Below are positions 1 through 8,842 of a DNA stretch of 64,000 nucleotides, piece after piece. The notes beneath the pieces were generated by a model that did no database searches, was not told the origin of the DNA, and saw only the letters and a list, made by a program, of their open reading frames with translations. Where the stretch lies: contig NZ_UWFA01000416.1 in NCBI RefSeq assembly GCF_900601905.1, forward strand, positions 496,001 to 560,000, written 5' to 3'. This DNA is from Pseudomonas viridiflava (GTDB lineage: Bacteria; Pseudomonadota; Gammaproteobacteria; Pseudomonadales; Pseudomonadaceae). The position numbers were made by a program, and so were the translations under genes. The first letter of the stretch is position 1, and every line of letters begins with the position of its first letter.

Positions 1-45
1 TACGCAGATCGTCGCCCTGATTGTTTTAGTAGAGAGAGAGGATGA

Positions 46-1026
46 TCAAACCGAAGCAGCAGCACTCTCTCGCGCGCGCTTTTCGGCTTCATCCCGTGCC
101 TCTTTATCCGTCTTCTGTCGACCAACGATATCCAGGTGATGACGCAGGAATCCGGCGGCCGCTTCGCATTTGCCGCTTTCGATCAGATCCAGCAACTGGA
201 TGTGCTCGGTGGACTGAATGATCAGGCGCTGGCGATCGAGGTTGGCCTTGTAAGCCATAAAGCGGCGCAGCTGGTTTTGTCTGCGGATGGCTTCAAGAAA
301 GAATGCATTGCCGGAGCAACGCACGATCAGCTCATGCAATTGAGCGTTGATGTGAAACAACTGCGATCTGGAAAGACTGAAAATATCTCCATCGAGCAGC
401 CGCTGTTGCAGCGCCCTGGCCTTGGCGAACGCGGCCTTGTCGACCTTGTAGCCGGGTTCCAGCAGGGCCGCTGGCTCGATCGCCATACGAAAACGGTAGC
501 TCTGGATATGAGCACTGGAATCGTGCAGGAACGCATTGATCTCCCACCCCTGCCCCGGCTTGCGCTCGATCATGGCCTCGTTGGCCAGACGGTTGAGCAC
601 TTTGAGCAACTGACCGCGGGGCACGTCGTACTTGCGCAGCAGTTCAGCTTCGAAAAACGACTTGGGGATATCGCCGCTGAGCACGTCGTCGACGACCCGC
701 AGATAGAAATCTTCGAAGGGGTCGACATCCAACGGCAGTTTGGCGGTATCGATACCGCGCGCATCGCAGGTCAGGAAATACCCACGATTCTGCTCCCTGC
801 GGGCAATCCCCAGCTCTTCGAGCAGAGCGAAACAGCGACGGATCGGCGAGCGTGAAACCCCCAATTCCCTGGCAAAAGCCTCTTCGCGCAAAGGATCACC
901 GCTGCGCATCGAGCGAGCGCGAGCCATATCAACGATTTTCGGCGCTAACTGCTCCGCCAGATCAGACTTGATCCGAAGCTTTGTCTTGTCCCGCGAAGGA
1001 ACGGAGCCTACACCGATTGAATTCAT
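46..1026 (-). CDS. GntR-family regulator with two winged-helix regions and an FCD domain
   Basis: A 326-residue DNA-binding regulator. Residues about 19-85 form a GntR-type winged helix (the stretch around ELGVSRSPIRR is the recognition helix). Residues about 103-163 look like a second winged helix (YDVPRGQLLKVLNRLA followed by a wing ending GQGWEI). Residues about 170-310 are an all-helical FCD ligand-binding domain. Classical FadR/FCD members have one winged helix and about 220-250 residues, so this protein is long because of the extra domain. It lies on the same strand downstream of the CitMHS transporter and PhaB-like reductase and probably controls them in response to a carboxylate (inference). 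The ATG start has only a weak ribosome site. Confidence 0.9.
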   Translation of the reverse strand: MNSIGVGSVPSRDKTKLRIKSDLAEQLAPKIVDMARARSMRSGDPLREEAFARELGVSRSPIRRCFALLEELGIARREQNRGYFLTCDARGIDTAKLPLDVDPFEDFYLRVVDDVLSGDIPKSFFEAELLRKYDVPRGQLLKVLNRLANEAMIERKPGQGWEINAFLHDSSAHIQSYRFRMAIEPAALLEPGYKVDKAAFAKARALQQRLLDGDIFSLSRSQLFHINAQLHELIVRCSGNAFFLEAIRRQNQLRRFMAYKANLDRQRLIIQSTEHIQLLDLIESGKCEAAAGFLRHHLDIVGRQKTDKEARDEAEKRARESAAASV

Positions 1027-1137
1027 GATCGCCCGTGAAGATGAGGGTTGATGCGCAAGGGACCGGCTGTCTCAGCCGACCCCGCCAAAATACCACAGCT
1101 CATTTGCCGAGACATCCTGACTGCCTGCGCCAGCCAC

Positions 1138-2463
1138 TCACGGGAACATCGAGAACGCCCCGGTAGCCGCCATCGCGCCCATGATCAGGAAGCTCAGCGC
1201 GAACGCCCACTTCATGGTGTACTTCTGATGATCGCTGAATTCAACACCCGCCAGGCCGCACAGCAGATAGGTGGAAGCCACCAATGGGCTCAACAAATGG
1301 ACCGGTGAACCGATCAGCGAAGCTCGGCCAATCTCGGCATGGGAGATGCCATATGCCTCGGCGGCCTTGGCGAGCACGGGCAGAACGCCGTAGTAGAAGG
1401 CATCGTTGGACATAAAGAATGTGCCAGGAATACTCGCCAACGCGGTAATCGGTGCCATATACGGGCCCCAGGTTTCAGGCAGCATTGCCAGAAAGCTGGC
1501 TGACATGGCGTTGACCATGCCTGTACCGGACAGGATCCCGGCGAGAATCCCGGCGGCGAGAAAAATCGCGATCTGGTTCAGCGCGGTCGGTGCATGGGCA
1601 GCGATGCGGCGACGCTGATCGGCCATGTGCGGGTAGTTGATTACCAACCCGACCGAGAACGCGACCATGAACAGAATGGCCAGTGGCAGCCATTCCATGA
1701 CCAACCCCGCCATTAGCGCAATGGTCAGCACCGCGTTCAACCAGAACATCTTCGGACGACGCAGCTCGGCATCTTCGGCAGACATCGCAGGCAGGCCAGT
1801 GGCATCGTCATCGAAATCCGAACCCTCTACGTCGTCCGGCAGGCTCAGCTTGCCGAGACGCGAGCGCTCACGTACGCCGATGTACCAGGCCAGACACATT
1901 ACTCCGATAAAGCCGATGATCATTGCCGGAATAATCGGCTGGAACAGCTCAGAGGTTTCCACTTGAAGAGATGCCGCCGCGCGCGCCAAGGGCCCGCCCC
2001 ATGGCAACAGATTGGTAACGCTGGCGGCGAGGATGATCACGCAGGTCATCGCCAGTAGATTCAAACGCAAACGCTTGAACAGCGGCAACATGGCGGTGAC
2101 AGTAATCATGTACGTGGTCGAACCATCGCCATCGAGCGAGACCATGCCTGCCAGCAGCGTGGTGAAGATGACCGCTTTGACCGGGTCGCCCTTGATGATT
2201 TTGAGAAAGGCGCGGATCACCGGGTCGAACAGCCCGGTGTCAAACATCATCCCGAAGTAGAGGATGGCAAACATGACCATGATGGCGGTTGGCGCGACTT
2301 TTTTCAGGCCGTCGATCATCATCGTATCCATCACCGGGCCGAAGCCCCCGATGAGGGCGAAAATGATCGGAACGATGGTCAGCGCAACCAGCGGCGAGAG
2401 GCGCTTGGTCATGATCAGCGCCATGAAGGTTACGATCATGCCGTAACCGAGTATTGACAGCAT
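1138..2463 (-). CDS. CitMHS-family citrate/carboxylate-cation symporter
   Basis: A 441-residue inner-membrane transporter of the CitMHS family, whose characterised members import citrate as a metal complex with protons. The sequence is almost wholly hydrophobic, with about 11-12 predicted membrane segments and one polar cytoplasmic loop near residues 215-240 rich in Asp and Glu. Family-typical stretches include SLDGDGSTTYMITVTAMLPL near residue 110 and MSNDAFYYGVLPVLA near residue 360. A GAGG ribosome site lies 8 bases before the ATG. It sits between the PhaB-like reductase and the GntR regulator on one strand. The substrate could be citrate or another organic acid. The reductase neighbour would suit a hydroxy- or keto-acid. 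Confidence 0.93.
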   Translation of the reverse strand: MLSILGYGMIVTFMALIMTKRLSPLVALTIVPIIFALIGGFGPVMDTMMIDGLKKVAPTAIMVMFAILYFGMMFDTGLFDPVIRAFLKIIKGDPVKAVIFTTLLAGMVSLDGDGSTTYMITVTAMLPLFKRLRLNLLAMTCVIILAASVTNLLPWGGPLARAAASLQVETSELFQPIIPAMIIGFIGVMCLAWYIGVRERSRLGKLSLPDDVEGSDFDDDATGLPAMSAEDAELRRPKMFWLNAVLTIALMAGLVMEWLPLAILFMVAFSVGLVINYPHMADQRRRIAAHAPTALNQIAIFLAAGILAGILSGTGMVNAMSASFLAMLPETWGPYMAPITALASIPGTFFMSNDAFYYGVLPVLAKAAEAYGISHAEIGRASLIGSPVHLLSPLVASTYLLCGLAGVEFSDHQKYTMKWAFALSFLIMGAMAATGAFSMFP

Positions 2464-2587
2464 CTGTATTTCCTCGACTAGAAGTACATTTGTTTTTATG
2501 GTTTGGCGCAGAAGCGCTTCGAGAACTATCAGGTAATGAGCAAAGTGATGACGCCGAGCAGCCGGTTCTACCGCTCGAATAAGGCCG

Positions 2588-3331
2588 TCAGCTCATGTGC
2601 AGGCCGCCATTGATGGAGAAGTCGGCGCCGTTGGCATAGCCGGATTCTTCAGAGGCCAGCCACGAACAGATCGAGGCGATCTCGTCAGGTGTGCCCAAGC
2701 GTCGCGTCGGAACTTCATGAATCAGGCGATCCATGGCGTCAACCGTGGTCACGGCCTTGAGTTTGGGAGTGGCGATATAACCGGGCGAGACAGTGTTGAC
2801 GGTCACACCCCGGGAGCCGACCTCTTTGGCCAGCGCTCGGGTAAAACCACGAATGGCGGATTTTGCGGTTGAATAATTGACTTGGCCGACCTGCCCCAGT
2901 TGAGCGTTGACCGAAGAGATATTGATCACCCTGCCCCAGCCCCGGCTCACCATGCCGTCGATGACTTGACGGGTAACGTTGAACAGCGAGTTGAGGTTGG
3001 TGTTGATAACCGCCTGCCAGTCGCCCGGCTGCATGTCGCGAAACATCACATTCCGAGCGGTGCCGGCGTTATTGATCAAGACATCGATCGGGCCGACGTC
3101 CTTGAATATCCTCTGGAATGCGACCTGACAGGAATCCCAGTCAGCCACGTTGCCCTCGGACGCGATGAAGCTGAAGCCCAGTTTCTTCTGCTCGGCGAGC
3201 CAGTTGGTCCTGAGTGGCGAGTTCGGCCCGCAGCCCACCACGACCGTGAAGCCGTCTTTTGCAAGGCGCTGACAGACGGCAGTCCCAAGGCTTCCCATAC
3301 CCGCGGTGACGTAAGCGATGCGTTTAGTCAT
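2588..3331 (-). CDS. SDR oxidoreductase, PhaB/FabG-like (acetoacetyl-CoA reductase type)
   Basis: A 247-residue classical short-chain dehydrogenase. The N-terminal cofactor motif is the variant TAGMGSLG, the structural NNAG motif is present (LINNAGTARN), and the catalytic Ser, YSTAK and PGYIATP motifs follow. The C-terminus keeps the usual DFSINGGLHMS. Overall it resembles PhaB, the NADPH-dependent acetoacetyl-CoA reductase, more than FabG. I start it at the ATG at 3331, which has GGAGTG 6 bases upstream and begins MTKRIAYVTAG; a longer frame would add 15 unlikely residues. No polyhydroxyalkanoate synthase or thiolase is nearby, so the physiological substrate is uncertain. Co-orientation with the transporter suggests a small catabolic operon. 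Confidence 0.9.
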   Translation of the reverse strand: MTKRIAYVTAGMGSLGTAVCQRLAKDGFTVVVGCGPNSPLRTNWLAEQKKLGFSFIASEGNVADWDSCQVAFQRIFKDVGPIDVLINNAGTARNVMFRDMQPGDWQAVINTNLNSLFNVTRQVIDGMVSRGWGRVINISSVNAQLGQVGQVNYSTAKSAIRGFTRALAKEVGSRGVTVNTVSPGYIATPKLKAVTTVDAMDRLIHEVPTRRLGTPDEIASICSWLASEESGYANGADFSINGGLHMS

Positions 3332-3681
3332 GTGAAGCACTCCGTTTGTTTTTGTTGGGAGTTTTATGAGGACCATCGTGGCCTGCAGACTACTAAACGC
3401 TATTGCGGATTGTTTTGAAAGTTAACGGCGTACAATTTATCCGGTACTCACATTGCCGTCGATCCGCAGGAATAAAAGTACACAGCCTTACCTTGGCAAG
3501 ACGATTCAAACGAATCAGTGGGGCTCTGGACCCTGCAGGACGAGAACTTCAGCTTGCTGCCAACATAACTGACTGAACGTTGCGAACGCTGAGTTGCGCC
3601 CCTCCTGTCAAACCTGTTGTTCGTTGTCAGTCTGGGCTATTGGGAATATCGTGTGAAAAACCGATACGGGACACGTTGTTA

Positions 3682-4122
3682 ATGAATGAGAAAACAAAGT
3701 GGCCTCTCACCCTCTACTTTGATGGTGAATGCCCACTCTGCGCCCGGGAAATCAAAATACTGCGCACGCGGGCAGCAGCAGATCGGCTTCTGTTTGTTGA
3801 TATCAGCCATGCAGCCTTTGACGCCCAGTCTGTAGGGTTCACTCGTGAACAAATGGAGTCATCTCTGCACGCCAGGTTTGAAGATGGCAGCTGGGTCAAA
3901 GGTCTGGACGCCACACTCTGGAGTTGGCGAGCAGCTGGCCTCGGGGCCTGGGCTGCACCCTTGTCCTGGCGGTTGACCAGGCCACTGCTCAATATTGGCT
4001 ATCGTCTGTTCTGTCGCTGGCGCCCACATTTGGCATGGTTGCCTCACCCGGACGGTAGCGCTCGCTGTCGGCGCGACAGCTGTGAAGTGCCCGAAAAAGA
4101 CCGCGCTTCGCACGACCGGTGA
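3682..4122 (+). CDS. DCC-family (DUF393) thiol-disulfide oxidoreductase-like protein
   Basis: A 146-residue protein of the DUF393/DCC family, named for a conserved Asp-Cys-Cys signature. Here the N-terminus carries the strand LTLYFDGECPLCAREI, which is the DG-x-CPLC motif typical of the family and resembles the redox centre of thioredoxin-fold proteins. The middle keeps the conserved GLDATLWSWRAAG region. Cellular role is not established for the family. The start at 3682 begins shortly before the conserved strand; an in-frame upstream extension to 3580 lacks family similarity. It stands alone, divergent from the PhaB-like gene. Confidence 0.85.
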   Translation: MNEKTKWPLTLYFDGECPLCAREIKILRTRAAADRLLFVDISHAAFDAQSVGFTREQMESSLHARFEDGSWVKGLDATLWSWRAAGLGAWAAPLSWRLTRPLLNIGYRLFCRWRPHLAWLPHPDGSARCRRDSCEVPEKDRASHDR

Positions 4123-4278
4123 CCGCGTCATAGACGACAGTCTCTGCAGGATGTTGATGCACTGCCCATTGAGAGACTGTTTTGCCTCTTGGCACGTGCG
4201 TCATCAAGCCTGCGCCTTCCGCGACTTCTTCAACGTTTCCTGAACGCTCGGCGTCTGGTAAGCCAGTGACCAAAAGCC

Positions 4279-5202
4279 CTAAGCATCATTACTTTGCGCA
4301 TCGCCTGCGGTGCACTCTCGCAGAACTTCAATAAATGCCTGTAACCCGGACGGGATATGCCGATGCCCTGGGTAATACAAAAACAATCCGGGGATTGGCG
4401 GGCACCAGTCTTCCAGAACCTCTACAAGTTGCGAGTCTGCCAGATATCGGGCGGCCACGCGCTCTGGCACATAAGCGATGCCGAGGCCGGCAATAGCGGC
4501 TTCGCCCATGATTTCCGGGCTATCGAGGGTCAGCTGTGCGCTGGGATCAATAACCCGTAACTGCCCGTGCTTTTCGAACTCCCATCGATAAGGTTTACCA
4601 CTCGGCATTCGGATGCCGATGCATTGATGTCGAAGCAGGTCAGCCGGAATCACCGGGTATGGGTGAGTCTCGAAGTACTCAGGGGAAGCGACGGTTATAA
4701 AACGCATCTGTGGGCCTATCGGGACGGCGATCATGTCTTGAGGTATCGACTCACCCAAACGAATGCCCGCGTCGAAACCGTTGGCAACGATATCAACCAG
4801 GCGCCCATCGGTAACAAGATCGACCGACATCTGCGGGAAACGTCGCAGGTATGTCGGCAGAGCAGACTCCATCAAAACCCGCGCGGCCTGGTCGCTTGCG
4901 TTGATGCGCAGGGTGCCCGTTGGAAGATCCCGATACTCGTTCACTTCATCTACAGCCAGCGCAAACTCGCGCAACACCGGGTTCAGGCGTCTCAGCAGGC
5001 GCTCAGCCGCTGCGGTCGGCGAGACGCTGCGTGTCGTGCGGTTGAGTAAACGAACCCCAAGCCTTGCCTCCAGGGCTTTCATCAAATGGCTAAGCGTGGA
5101 TGCCGACAAACCCAACTCATCCGCGGCCTTGCGAAAGCTTCGGTGGGCAACGATCAGTGTCAGGGCACGTACATCCGTGAGTGACAGAGGCAATTCATTC
5201 AT
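4279..5202 (-). CDS. LysR-family transcriptional regulator
   Basis: A 307-residue LysR regulator. The N-terminal winged helix-turn-helix spans about residues 8-65 (SFRKAADELGLSASTLSHLM, then ARLGVRLLNRTTRSVSPT), followed by a periplasmic-binding-protein-like effector domain with the LVDIVANGFDAGIRLGE stretch typical of the AaeR/DsdC-like group. It is divergent from the SDR gene at 5314 with about 110 bases between the starts. This layout usually means the regulator controls that oxidoreductase and itself (inference). Inducer unknown. Confidence 0.95.
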   Translation of the reverse strand: MNELPLSLTDVRALTLIVAHRSFRKAADELGLSASTLSHLMKALEARLGVRLLNRTTRSVSPTAAAERLLRRLNPVLREFALAVDEVNEYRDLPTGTLRINASDQAARVLMESALPTYLRRFPQMSVDLVTDGRLVDIVANGFDAGIRLGESIPQDMIAVPIGPQMRFITVASPEYFETHPYPVIPADLLRHQCIGIRMPSGKPYRWEFEKHGQLRVIDPSAQLTLDSPEIMGEAAIAGLGIAYVPERVAARYLADSQLVEVLEDWCPPIPGLFLYYPGHRHIPSGLQAFIEVLRECTAGDAQSNDA

Positions 5203-5313
5203 GGCTATTTTTCATCACGTCATCCGCATTCTGCTCGATAGTAACAGCATTCCAAGGCGCCTAGCATTCGAGCCTTGCCAGCCACTCCGGCTCGCCATGA
5301 GGAGAACACACCG

Positions 5314-6141
5314 ATGAATAACACTTGGTTGGTTACTGGAAGCTCGTCCGGCATTGGCTTGGCTGTGGTTGAGCAATTGCTGGAACGAGGGGATCGCGTG
5401 GCGGCGACTTTGCGTAAGCCCGAGGCACTCAATCACTTGAAAACGCGCTATGGCGAACGGCTCTGGACAGCGGCGCTGGATGTCAACGATACCAGCGCCA
5501 TCCGAACGGTCATTCACCGGGCGTTCACTGAACTCGGGCGCATCGACGTGGTGGTGAGCAGCGCGGGATACGCGTTGTTCGGTGCCGCAGAGGAATGCAG
5601 TGACGAACAGATCGAGCAGCAATTGCAAACCAACCTGCTCGGTTCGATCCAGTTGATTCGCGCTTGCCTGCCTTTTCTGCGTCGACAAGGCGGTGGTCGA
5701 ATTCTGCAAGTATCGTCGGAGGGCGGGCAATTGGCTTATCCCAACTTCAGCCTTTACCACACCAGCAAATGGGCCATCGAAGGTTTTGTCGAATCCGTCG
5801 CGCAGGAGGTTGCGTCATTCGGCATCCAGCTCACCCTGGTCGAGCCAGGCCCGACTCGCACCAACTTTGGCGCAGCCCTGGTCAGCCCTCCGGTGATGGC
5901 GGAGTACGACCAGACGCCTGCTGGCGATGTGCGTAGAGCGGTCGCCAGTGGTGCTTTCCCGATGACCGGAGATCCGCAGAAAATGGCCACAGCCATGCTG
6001 CAGATCGCCGAAGCCAACCCGGCACCAAAGCGTCTGCTGCTCGGCAGCGGGGCTTATGAGCGTGTCCGCGCGGCGCTGCTGCAGCGAGTCGCTGAGCTGG
6101 AGCAGTACAGGGACATCGCAATGAGTACCGAGATCGACTGA
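5314..6141 (+). CDS. SDR-family oxidoreductase
   Basis: A 275-residue NAD(P)-dependent short-chain dehydrogenase. It has the cofactor motif TGSSSGIG at about residues 8-15, a substituted SSAGYALFG motif in place of NNAG, the catalytic Ser in ILQVSSEGG, and YHTSKWAIEG as the Tyr-x3-Lys active site. The C-terminal extension with a long helical tail fits the extended SDR group often annotated as oxidoreductases of unknown substrate. ATG at 5314 has GAGGAG about 9 bases upstream. It is divergent from and probably controlled by the neighbouring LysR gene. Confidence 0.93.
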   Translation: MNNTWLVTGSSSGIGLAVVEQLLERGDRVAATLRKPEALNHLKTRYGERLWTAALDVNDTSAIRTVIHRAFTELGRIDVVVSSAGYALFGAAEECSDEQIEQQLQTNLLGSIQLIRACLPFLRRQGGGRILQVSSEGGQLAYPNFSLYHTSKWAIEGFVESVAQEVASFGIQLTLVEPGPTRTNFGAALVSPPVMAEYDQTPAGDVRRAVASGAFPMTGDPQKMATAMLQIAEANPAPKRLLLGSGAYERVRAALLQRVAELEQYRDIAMSTEID

Positions 6142-6194
6142 GTTCCGCTCAGGAAAGGCGCGTGCCTGATTCGACCCAGGGCCTGCCGTCGAGC

Positions 6195-7346
6195 TTATTC
6201 GCAGACAAATGCCAATACCCGCTCCAGCATACGGTCGCAGGCGTCCAGTTGCTCGACGCTAATGAATTCATCCGGCTTATGCCCCTGCTCCATGCTGCCA
6301 GGCCCGCATACCACCGTGGGGATACCGGCCTGGTCAAACAGGCCACCCTCGGTGCCAAACGACACGGTGCCGTATTCCCGTGAGCCACAGAACTGCGCCA
6401 CCCATTGCGCCGCATGGCTCTCGGGAGACGTCGCCAACCCCGGGTAACTGGACAATTCACTGATACGGATTGCCGATTGCGCACTCACCGCCTGCATGGC
6501 GGGCAGCAGGGTGTGTTCGGCGTAGCGACGCAGCGCGTCAGCCACCTGCCAGGGGTTCTGGGTCGGAATCGCACGCACTTCAAACTCAAAGCTGCAATCC
6601 TGCGGGACGATATTGAGCACCTTGCCGCCGCTGATCACCCCGGTCTGTACCGTGGAAAACGGCGGATCAAAACGCGGGTTGTGTAGCGCTGGCGACTTGA
6701 GTCCTTCGCCAAGCCGCACTAATTCGCTGATCAGACATGCCGCGTACTCGATGGCGTTTACCCCCGAGGGCGCATAGGCCGAATGGCACGCCGCGCCTTG
6801 CACGTCGCAGCGCATGGCCAGTTTGCCTTTGTGGCCCAATATCGGCTTGAGCTCGGTGGGCTCGCCGATCACACACAGCAGCGGCTTGACCGGTTGCGCG
6901 TGAAAGCGCTCGATCAACGTGCGTACGCCCAGGCAGCCGACTTCTTCGTCGTAGGACAGCGCGATATGCACCGGCATGCGCAAAGGCGACTCGACCAACT
7001 CCGGCACCAACGCCAGCACACATGCGATATAACCTTTCATGTCCGCGGTGCCACGGCCGTACAACCGGCCATTTTTTTCGCTCAGGTCGAACGGCGCTAC
7101 GCTCCAACGCTGGCCGTCCACCGGCACGACATCGGTATGCCCGGACAAGACGATACCCGGCACGTCGGCCGGGCCGATGGTGGCCAGCAGATTGGCCTTG
7201 CTTTTGTCGTCGTTGAACAGCAATTCACAGGTCACGCCGTAGCCCTGCAACCAGGTGCGCACGAAGTCGATCAGGGCCAGGTTGGATTCGCGACTGGTGG
7301 TGTCGAACCGCACCAGGCGCCCCAGCAGCTCGCGACTGCGGCTCAT
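6195..7346 (-). CDS. ArgE/DapE-family (M20) metallo-deacylase, acetylornithine deacetylase-like
   Basis: A 383-residue M20 amidohydrolase matching the length of ArgE. Metal and catalytic residues are visible: the SGHTD motif with His70 and Asp72, GTADMKG with bridging Asp102, the YDEE pair at Glu134-Glu135, and a late His in GPGSMEQGHKPDEF. ArgE removes the N-acetyl group from acetylornithine. Pseudomonads usually make arginine through the ArgJ cycle, so a copy inside a transport/catabolic operon more likely cleaves an N-acyl amino acid taken up from outside (inference). It is the last gene of the leftward run and its start overlaps the DUF1028 stop by 4 bases. Confidence 0.88.
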   Translation of the reverse strand: MSRSRELLGRLVRFDTTSRESNLALIDFVRTWLQGYGVTCELLFNDDKSKANLLATIGPADVPGIVLSGHTDVVPVDGQRWSVAPFDLSEKNGRLYGRGTADMKGYIACVLALVPELVESPLRMPVHIALSYDEEVGCLGVRTLIERFHAQPVKPLLCVIGEPTELKPILGHKGKLAMRCDVQGAACHSAYAPSGVNAIEYAACLISELVRLGEGLKSPALHNPRFDPPFSTVQTGVISGGKVLNIVPQDCSFEFEVRAIPTQNPWQVADALRRYAEHTLLPAMQAVSAQSAIRISELSSYPGLATSPESHAAQWVAQFCGSREYGTVSFGTEGGLFDQAGIPTVVCGPGSMEQGHKPDEFISVEQLDACDRMLERVLAFVCE

Positions 7347-8026
7347 CGGTCATCTCCTGGCACCGCATAACCCGGGGCAATGTGCGGGTTGAGGGCGCGG
7401 TCGATATAGTCCTGCAGTTGCGGTTGGTAGGCCTGCCACAGCCGGTCGAGCTCGCCAATCGGGTCTGCATCGGCCCAGTCCACGCGCAGATTGACGATGG
7501 GCCAGGACACCGCATCGACCACCAGCAGAGCAGCCGAATGAACCGGCCCCGCTTCGCCGCCAGCGGCCACAGCGGCGTGCATCGCGATCAGCAAACGGTC
7601 AGCCAGGTGCCCCGCTGCCTGCTCAAAGGCCCCCACCATGGAGTTGATAACGCCCGGATCGGCCAGCATATTCCCCGCCGCCACGCATTGCTGCCCACTG
7701 ACGGCTGCGTGAATGCCCAGGGTCTGTGCGCCGCTGAAATGCGCGGTACGGCCCAAGTGATCAATCACCGTCACCTGGCGATAGTCACTGTGTTCCTGTC
7801 CCGCGAGCACCTTCCTCAATGCCTCGTTTGGTGCCAGGCCCTGCTCCAACACATCAAGAACGCCTGGCCCAAGGCTTGGCAGCGTGATGTTCTGCGACGC
7901 GACGGCACCAACACCTGCACGCAACCATGGGCAGCGCGCGCCCACGGCAATGCTCGACGAACTGATAGCGATACCCAGCTGGCCGGTTTCGGCACAGCGG
8001 GCGACAACGGAAAAAGTCATGGGCAA
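7343..8026 (-). CDS. DUF1028 family protein
   Basis: A 227-residue DUF1028 protein, a family with an Ntn-hydrolase-like fold and no firmly assigned reaction. The start MPMTFSVVARCAETGQLGIAI, the SSSIAVGARCPWLRAGVGAV region and the VAAGNMLADPGVINSM stretch are characteristic. The C-terminal part has the DLRVDW-like motif (VNLRVDWADADPIGELDRLW), which probably marks the small peptidoglycan-binding-like tail of longer members. It lies 3 bases downstream of the class II aldolase and overlaps the ArgE-like gene, so all three should be co-translated. Its presence with RidA and an ArgE-like enzyme supports a role in amino-compound catabolism, but the reaction is unknown. Confidence 0.9.
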   Translation of the reverse strand: MPMTFSVVARCAETGQLGIAISSSSIAVGARCPWLRAGVGAVASQNITLPSLGPGVLDVLEQGLAPNEALRKVLAGQEHSDYRQVTVIDHLGRTAHFSGAQTLGIHAAVSGQQCVAAGNMLADPGVINSMVGAFEQAAGHLADRLLIAMHAAVAAGGEAGPVHSAALLVVDAVSWPIVNLRVDWADADPIGELDRLWQAYQPQLQDYIDRALNPHIAPGYAVPGDDR

Positions 8027-8029
8027 CCC

Positions 8030-8761
8030 TCAGTCGAGCACCGAAGCATCGGCCTCGATCATCATTTGCTTCATCTCTTCAAAATGCTGGCGCGAGAAGT
8101 CGCTGATGCCTTCCCAGGCCCGCGCGGTTTTCTCCGCCACCTCGTCAGACAGCACACGCAGCGGCTGCCCGGTGGACCAGGCGGTGACGAGAATCTGGCA
8201 CGACCGCTCCAGGGTCCAGATATCGTCAAAGGCTTCACCGACGGACCCGGCGGTGACCATCACGCCATGGTTGCCCATCAGCAAGCGGCTCTTGCCGTCG
8301 AGCAAGCCGGCCAGCCGCGCCCCTTCGGCCTCGGTATCGGCCATGCCGCCGTACAGTTCGTCCACCGCCACACGGTTGAAATAGCGCGCAGTGTTCTGGT
8401 CAATCGGCGGGATATGCGGTTTGGCCAGACAGGCCACCGCCGTGGTGTACACCGGGTGCAAATGCAGCACCGCGCGGGTCTGCGGCAACAAACGGTGGAT
8501 CTGCCCGTGGATCGACCAGGCAGTGGCGTCCACATTCGGGTTCTCGGCGCAGGAGCTGTCGTCAGTGTTCAACAGCAGCAGGTCGCTGGCCCGGATGCGC
8601 GAAAAGTGCTTCCACTTGGGATTCAGCAAAAACTGTTTGCCATCGGCCGACACGGCGGCGCTGAAGTGGTTGGCCACCGCTTCATGCATGCCCAGGTGGG
8701 CAATGATGCGAAAGGTCGCCGCCAGATCAATGCGCGCCTGTTCTTCGAGGGATAACGCCAT
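8030..8761 (-). CDS. Class II aldolase/adducin-family protein
   Basis: A 243-residue class II aldolase-fold protein. The zinc-binding triad is visible as the HLH pair at His100 and His102 (AVLHLHPVYTTAVA) and His165 in MGNHGVMV. This family includes fuculose-phosphate aldolase, ribulose-5-phosphate epimerase and also decarboxylases and dehydratases acting on non-sugar acids. In catabolic operons lacking kinases, as here, an unphosphorylated hydroxy-acid substrate is more likely (inference). The ATG at 8761 has GGAG 8 bases upstream. A 3-base gap leads to DUF1028. Confidence 0.9.
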   Translation of the reverse strand: MALSLEEQARIDLAATFRIIAHLGMHEAVANHFSAAVSADGKQFLLNPKWKHFSRIRASDLLLLNTDDSSCAENPNVDATAWSIHGQIHRLLPQTRAVLHLHPVYTTAVACLAKPHIPPIDQNTARYFNRVAVDELYGGMADTEAEGARLAGLLDGKSRLLMGNHGVMVTAGSVGEAFDDIWTLERSCQILVTAWSTGQPLRVLSDEVAEKTARAWEGISDFSRQHFEEMKQMMIEADASVLD

Positions 8762-8842
8762 GAAGCTTACTCCGCAAGGCGCGGCCGCAGCGGACTGCGG
8801 CGCACGCACTTTTCGTTACTGGGGCATGGTTACTGATGACAG

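Noticed and set aside
1064..1078. CGGCTG-TCT-CAGCCG hairpin between the CitMHS and GntR genes
   Set aside because: Short stem and no T-run on the transcribed strand; not enough to call a terminator.
1138..2463. Long antisense frames over the transporter, RND, ABC fusion and other genes
   Set aside because: High-GC third-position bias opens the opposite strand; these frames lack domains and conflict with well-supported genes.
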